A program made the position numbers and the translations under genes. 16,904 nt of DNA from a bacterium. Its GTDB lineage: Bacteria; B130-G9. The notes below the pieces were generated by a model. The model saw nothing but the letters and a program-made list of their open reading frames with translations. It searched no databases and was not told the origin of the DNA. Location: contig JAGHCW010000147.1 of the NCBI GenBank assembly GCA_021160245.1, positions 1-16,904 of the forward strand, written 5' to 3'. Positions 15,701 through 16,904 of this stretch are shown here, piece by piece; the stretch's first letter is position 1; every line of letters starts with the position of its first letter.

Positions 15701-16532
15701 ATCGGGCACGGCAGATGACGGCACATATTTATTCACCACACAACTTGGCTTGGGTTCACATTCCTTCTACTTCAAATTCGAGGACACGTCTGCGAACAGC
15801 ACCGTAGCGCCGGAGAGCGGGGCGTATTCGGGTCCAGAGGTCGAAGCAGGCAACACCCCGCCCGTCTTGATGAATGGCCAGGTGAGCCCTGAATCTGGAG
15901 ACCCCAATACGACCTTCGTTTACAGCGTCCACTACTTCGACGCAGATGGAGACGAGCCGGTTACCTCCATCGTTTACGTTGACAATATCGAGCATGAAAT
16001 GACGTTAGCGGACGGGGACTATGCGAATGGAACCTATCAGTATGCCACTTTGCTGCCGCAAGCAGACGAGCATTGGTTCCTCTTCTCATTCTACGATGGC
16101 GAGAGCCTCGTTCGAGACCCGACCAGTGGGATCAAAGAGGGACCCAGCGTCTTTGGCACAGAGCCTGACATTGAGGTAACGCTCTCGCTGAATGGCGAGT
16201 CTTATTTCGAAGATGATCGCCACATCCTCTGGTTCGGCTGTAACAACAAGGGCCTGGGCGCATTTGCGGACCTCTACCTTGTGCTTCAAATGCCCGACGG
16301 CTCAATACTCTATTATCCAACATTGCTGGAAACGCCGGCGCCTCTTAGCCAGTCGTTTAGTCTCTATTCTGGCTATTCGCTGGTGGGCTACGAGATGATA
16401 AACGTTCCTATGCCAGGTCTTGGAACTGGGATTTACACGTGGTATTCCGCCTTCACGACTCCCGGAACGATGGACACGATAAGCAATATAGCGGCTGCGA
16501 GCTGGCATTATGCAGAAGCTGCCACGCCGTAG
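12795..16532 (+). CDS. secreted subtilisin-like (S8) serine peptidase with four C-terminal tandem repeats
   Basis: The product is 1245 residues. The start is ATG 12795 with GGAGG four bases upstream; an ATG at 12738 would put 19 extra residues before the signal peptide. Residues 1-32 are a signal peptide (basic HRMQKR, hydrophobic core, cleavage near SSA). A propeptide-like region reaches to about 240 (GYYIVQFESPI, WVGSYRPAYKLS). The catalytic domain at about 245-545 has Asp265 in GVGDTGVD, His311 in DGHGTHVAG, Asn416 in FACGNDGP and Ser499 in SGTSMACP, so the triad and oxyanion residue are intact. A beta domain like that of KP-43-type subtilases follows (LKVTLVWTDYP, VNDLDLTVTAPSG). Four repeats of 103-104 residues span 710-1122. 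A final domain ends the protein (TWYSAFTTPGTMDTISNIA). It presumably acts at or outside the cell surface. Confidence 0.95.
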   Translation: MHRMQKRSLLSVVVTILIILAVAILPSESSAGPMLKLIYSQFDGAVDGEPDMLPEYCIQPLDGTGFGYYIVQFESPITEAMKAGLKSRTEGLITYLPDFAFLVKMRPSEASELSRDASLPVYWVGSYRPAYKLSRTLLEFVRSGDFALGNATPTLIVQLFPTDGQLEPLMKLEELVKRSGAGVDVLGCSPRPSKPRLILSVSVADLSQFLPLIASQADVECIDLYNQARLCNDSARWIVQTNIENACKLWDYGIHGEGQIIGVGDTGVDADSCFFYDQSQGLPDSTVNNWQRKIIAHYDRTGEGSWDEDGHGTHVAGTLAGDNYASPEEYDLNDGIAYRAKLVVQDVGDKDNLSSIPYSLSSYFQQSYDAGARIHSNSWGEVLGEGPDTSYNYHSQDVDDYMWKHHDFLTFFACGNDGPAENMVGAPSTAKNCVSVGSCENFHGTLSQNNMADSSSHGPARDGRIKPTIVAPGQYLDSAESDHNISSYNCGTTAKSGTSMACPVAAASATLTRQYFMDGFYPTGMSDPADGFEPSASLLKAVLINGAVDMTGSRTGGSIPAHGQGWGRLNLDEVLFFNGDDRRLSVWDVNPGLQTGRSDEYPITIETSDLLKVTLVWTDYPSSSAVENNLVNDLDLTVTAPSGTTYRGNNFNFGLSQAGGQPDHTNVVECVYIRNPEFGEHTIKVQGYGIPNGPQPYSLVIVGAEEAGTKPPELSNGDVSPFTGSLSTTFTYTVDYFDPDESAPTVMNVVIDDVPHAMRLDSGGTPADGSYTYETSLGVGVHTYYFYCEDADGLSDRMPYADSYPGPNVGGANVAPILSEGEVWPPSGNPSASFAWTIHYFDLNGDNPETIQVVIDGSVMPMTLSQGVPYNGYYGFQTDQLTVGVHSYYFQCNDGGGGADRLPDTGTISGPSVVEGNVAPTLQSGEVSPESGSTNTTFEYSVRYYDADGDEPSLGVVYIDDEPYAMWLQSGTADDGTYLFTTQLGLGSHSFYFKFEDTSANSTVAPESGAYSGPEVEAGNTPPVLMNGQVSPESGDPNTTFVYSVHYFDADGDEPVTSIVYVDNIEHEMTLADGDYANGTYQYATLLPQADEHWFLFSFYDGESLVRDPTSGIKEGPSVFGTEPDIEVTLSLNGESYFEDDRHILWFGCNNKGLGAFADLYLVLQMPDGSILYYPTLLETPAPLSQSFSLYSGYSLVGYEMINVPMPGLGTGIYTWYSAFTTPGTMDTISNIAAASWHYAEAATP
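14922..16160 (+). repeat. four tandem Ig-like repeats of about 103 residues within the S8 peptidase
   Basis: Units begin at residues 710, 813, 917 and 1020 (bases 14922, 15231, 15543 and 15852). Each follows the same order: (N/K)..P.L..G.VSP.SG, a TTF.Y.V.Y(F/Y)D strand, an acidic D.DGDEP-like turn, VVYIDDE.. M.L, a G.Y.(Y/F).T.L..G.H.(Y/F)(Y/F)F strand, and SGP at the end. Units 3 and 4 are the most alike (VSPESG, NTTF, DADGDEP), which suggests the most recent duplication. The acidic turns could bind calcium. The same overall plan is shared with surface modules of many uncultured bacteria, and no named family is claimed. Confidence 0.85.
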
Positions 16533-16614
16533 TAAGCCGGGGCGCTTGATCGAACAAGTATTTGCGATGGGGCTCCCGGCCCGTTCTAAGAGGTCTGCGG
16601 TCCCTTCGTCGCTA

Positions 16615-16640
16615 GCGCAGCTTTGGCAGAAGGGCTGCGC
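16615..16640. repeat. hairpin between the convergent S8 and endonuclease V genes
   Basis: GCGCAGC (16615-16621) and GCTGCGC (16634-16640) form a seven-pair GC-rich stem around a 12-base loop. It lies in the 141-base gap between converging genes and could help end transcription, but no T-run follows on either strand. The rest of this gap shows nothing recognisable. Confidence 0.35.
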
Positions 16641-16673
16641 CACGGGTCGTCCATCCTCGAGATGGTGGCTATT

Positions 16674-16904
16674 CTATCCTACTTGCGCTGGATGAGACTC
16701 ATGCTCAAGTCGCAGCGCATTCGCCGCCTTGTGCGCCGCCCTTGTCGTCTCCGGAAGTCGATACTTCGGTGAGCAGGCTAGCGCCATTTCGACAGCGGAA
16801 GCGAGGTTGATCTTGTGCCCTACCGAGACGAATATGGGGGAGACGTTCGTTCTCGTTCGCAGGATTCTGCCAATCACGTCCTCGCGCAGGATTAGATCCG
16901 TCGT
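16674..16904 (-). CDS. nfi: endonuclease V (deoxyinosine 3' endonuclease), C-terminal part, cut by right edge
   Basis: Seventy-six codons and a TAG are visible; the start lies beyond the right edge. The frame is open to the last base. VIGRILRTRTNVSPIFVSVGHKINL, followed by SAVEMALACSPKYRLPETTR, matches the C-terminal third of endonuclease V, which has a conserved 'RT..... P.FVS.GH..dl..A' strand with the active-site-region His, and then 'KYRLPEPTR.AH'. The enzyme nicks DNA one base 3' of deoxyinosine to start repair of deaminated adenine. The three catalytic acids are expected in the missing N-terminal part and cannot be checked. It converges with the S8 gene. Confidence 0.88.
   Translation of the reverse strand, partial: TTDLILREDVIGRILRTRTNVSPIFVSVGHKINLASAVEMALACSPKYRLPETTRAAHKAANALRLEHESHPAQVG

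Noticed and set aside
14922-16160. CRISPR-like or DNA-level tandem array
   Set aside because: The periodicity of about 310 bases is at the protein level, with diverged DNA inside one open frame. There are no short identical repeats with unique spacers anywhere in the window.

Overview
The window looks like chromosomal DNA of a diderm (Gram-negative-type), peptidoglycan-making bacterium that is probably uncultured. It is moderately GC-rich and densely coded. Signs of a diderm are two lipoprotein-type signal peptides, meso-diaminopimelate synthesis (dapF), and two very large secreted peptidases. The tandem DUF507 pair, the YibQ-type divergent polysaccharide deacetylase and short dispersed palindromes of the 'TGTAGG..CGGGCTT' type suggest a deltaproteobacteria-like or candidate-phylum genome. 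The sequence alone does not fix the phylum. I saw no phage, transposase, CRISPR, tRNA or rRNA.

Layout, left to right. (1) 1-1307, minus strand: the N-terminal part of a Rossmann-fold NAD(P)-binding protein (DUF2520 type) runs off the left edge. It lies downstream of a lipoprotein carrying a beta-sandwich-like C-terminal domain. (2) 1518-2525, plus strand: a DUF58 (VWA-like) protein with an extra central segment and no MoxR ATPase next to it. (3) 2580-10794, minus strand: one tight cluster read guaB, dapF, DUF507, DUF507, C25 (gingipain-type) peptidase, lipoprotein, dtd. From dapF to dtd the genes overlap or are a few bases apart. A good sigma70-like promoter lies upstream of guaB. Related palindromic repeats sit between guaB and dapF and across the start of the C25 gene. 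(4) 10795-11132: a divergent control region with two inverted repeats. (5) 11133-12608, plus: a membrane-anchored divergent polysaccharide deacetylase. (6) 12795-16532, plus: a secreted subtilisin-like (S8) peptidase with four tandem repeats of about 103 residues, preceded by a promoter and two inverted repeats. (7) 16674-16904, minus: the C-terminal end of endonuclease V, cut by the right edge.

How the genes fit together. The minus-strand cluster mixes housekeeping enzymes (IMP dehydrogenase, DAP epimerase, D-aminoacyl-tRNA deacylase) with a large exported cysteine peptidase and a lipoprotein. The plus-strand pair encodes a probable envelope glycan enzyme and a second large exported peptidase. 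Both peptidases keep their catalytic residues. I found no convincing new defence or mobile system. The most distinctive points are the palindromic repeat that supplies the start codon and first residues of the C25 peptidase, the CTG start of dtd behind a perfect Shine-Dalgarno site, and the palindromes over the predicted transcription starts of the two plus-strand genes.
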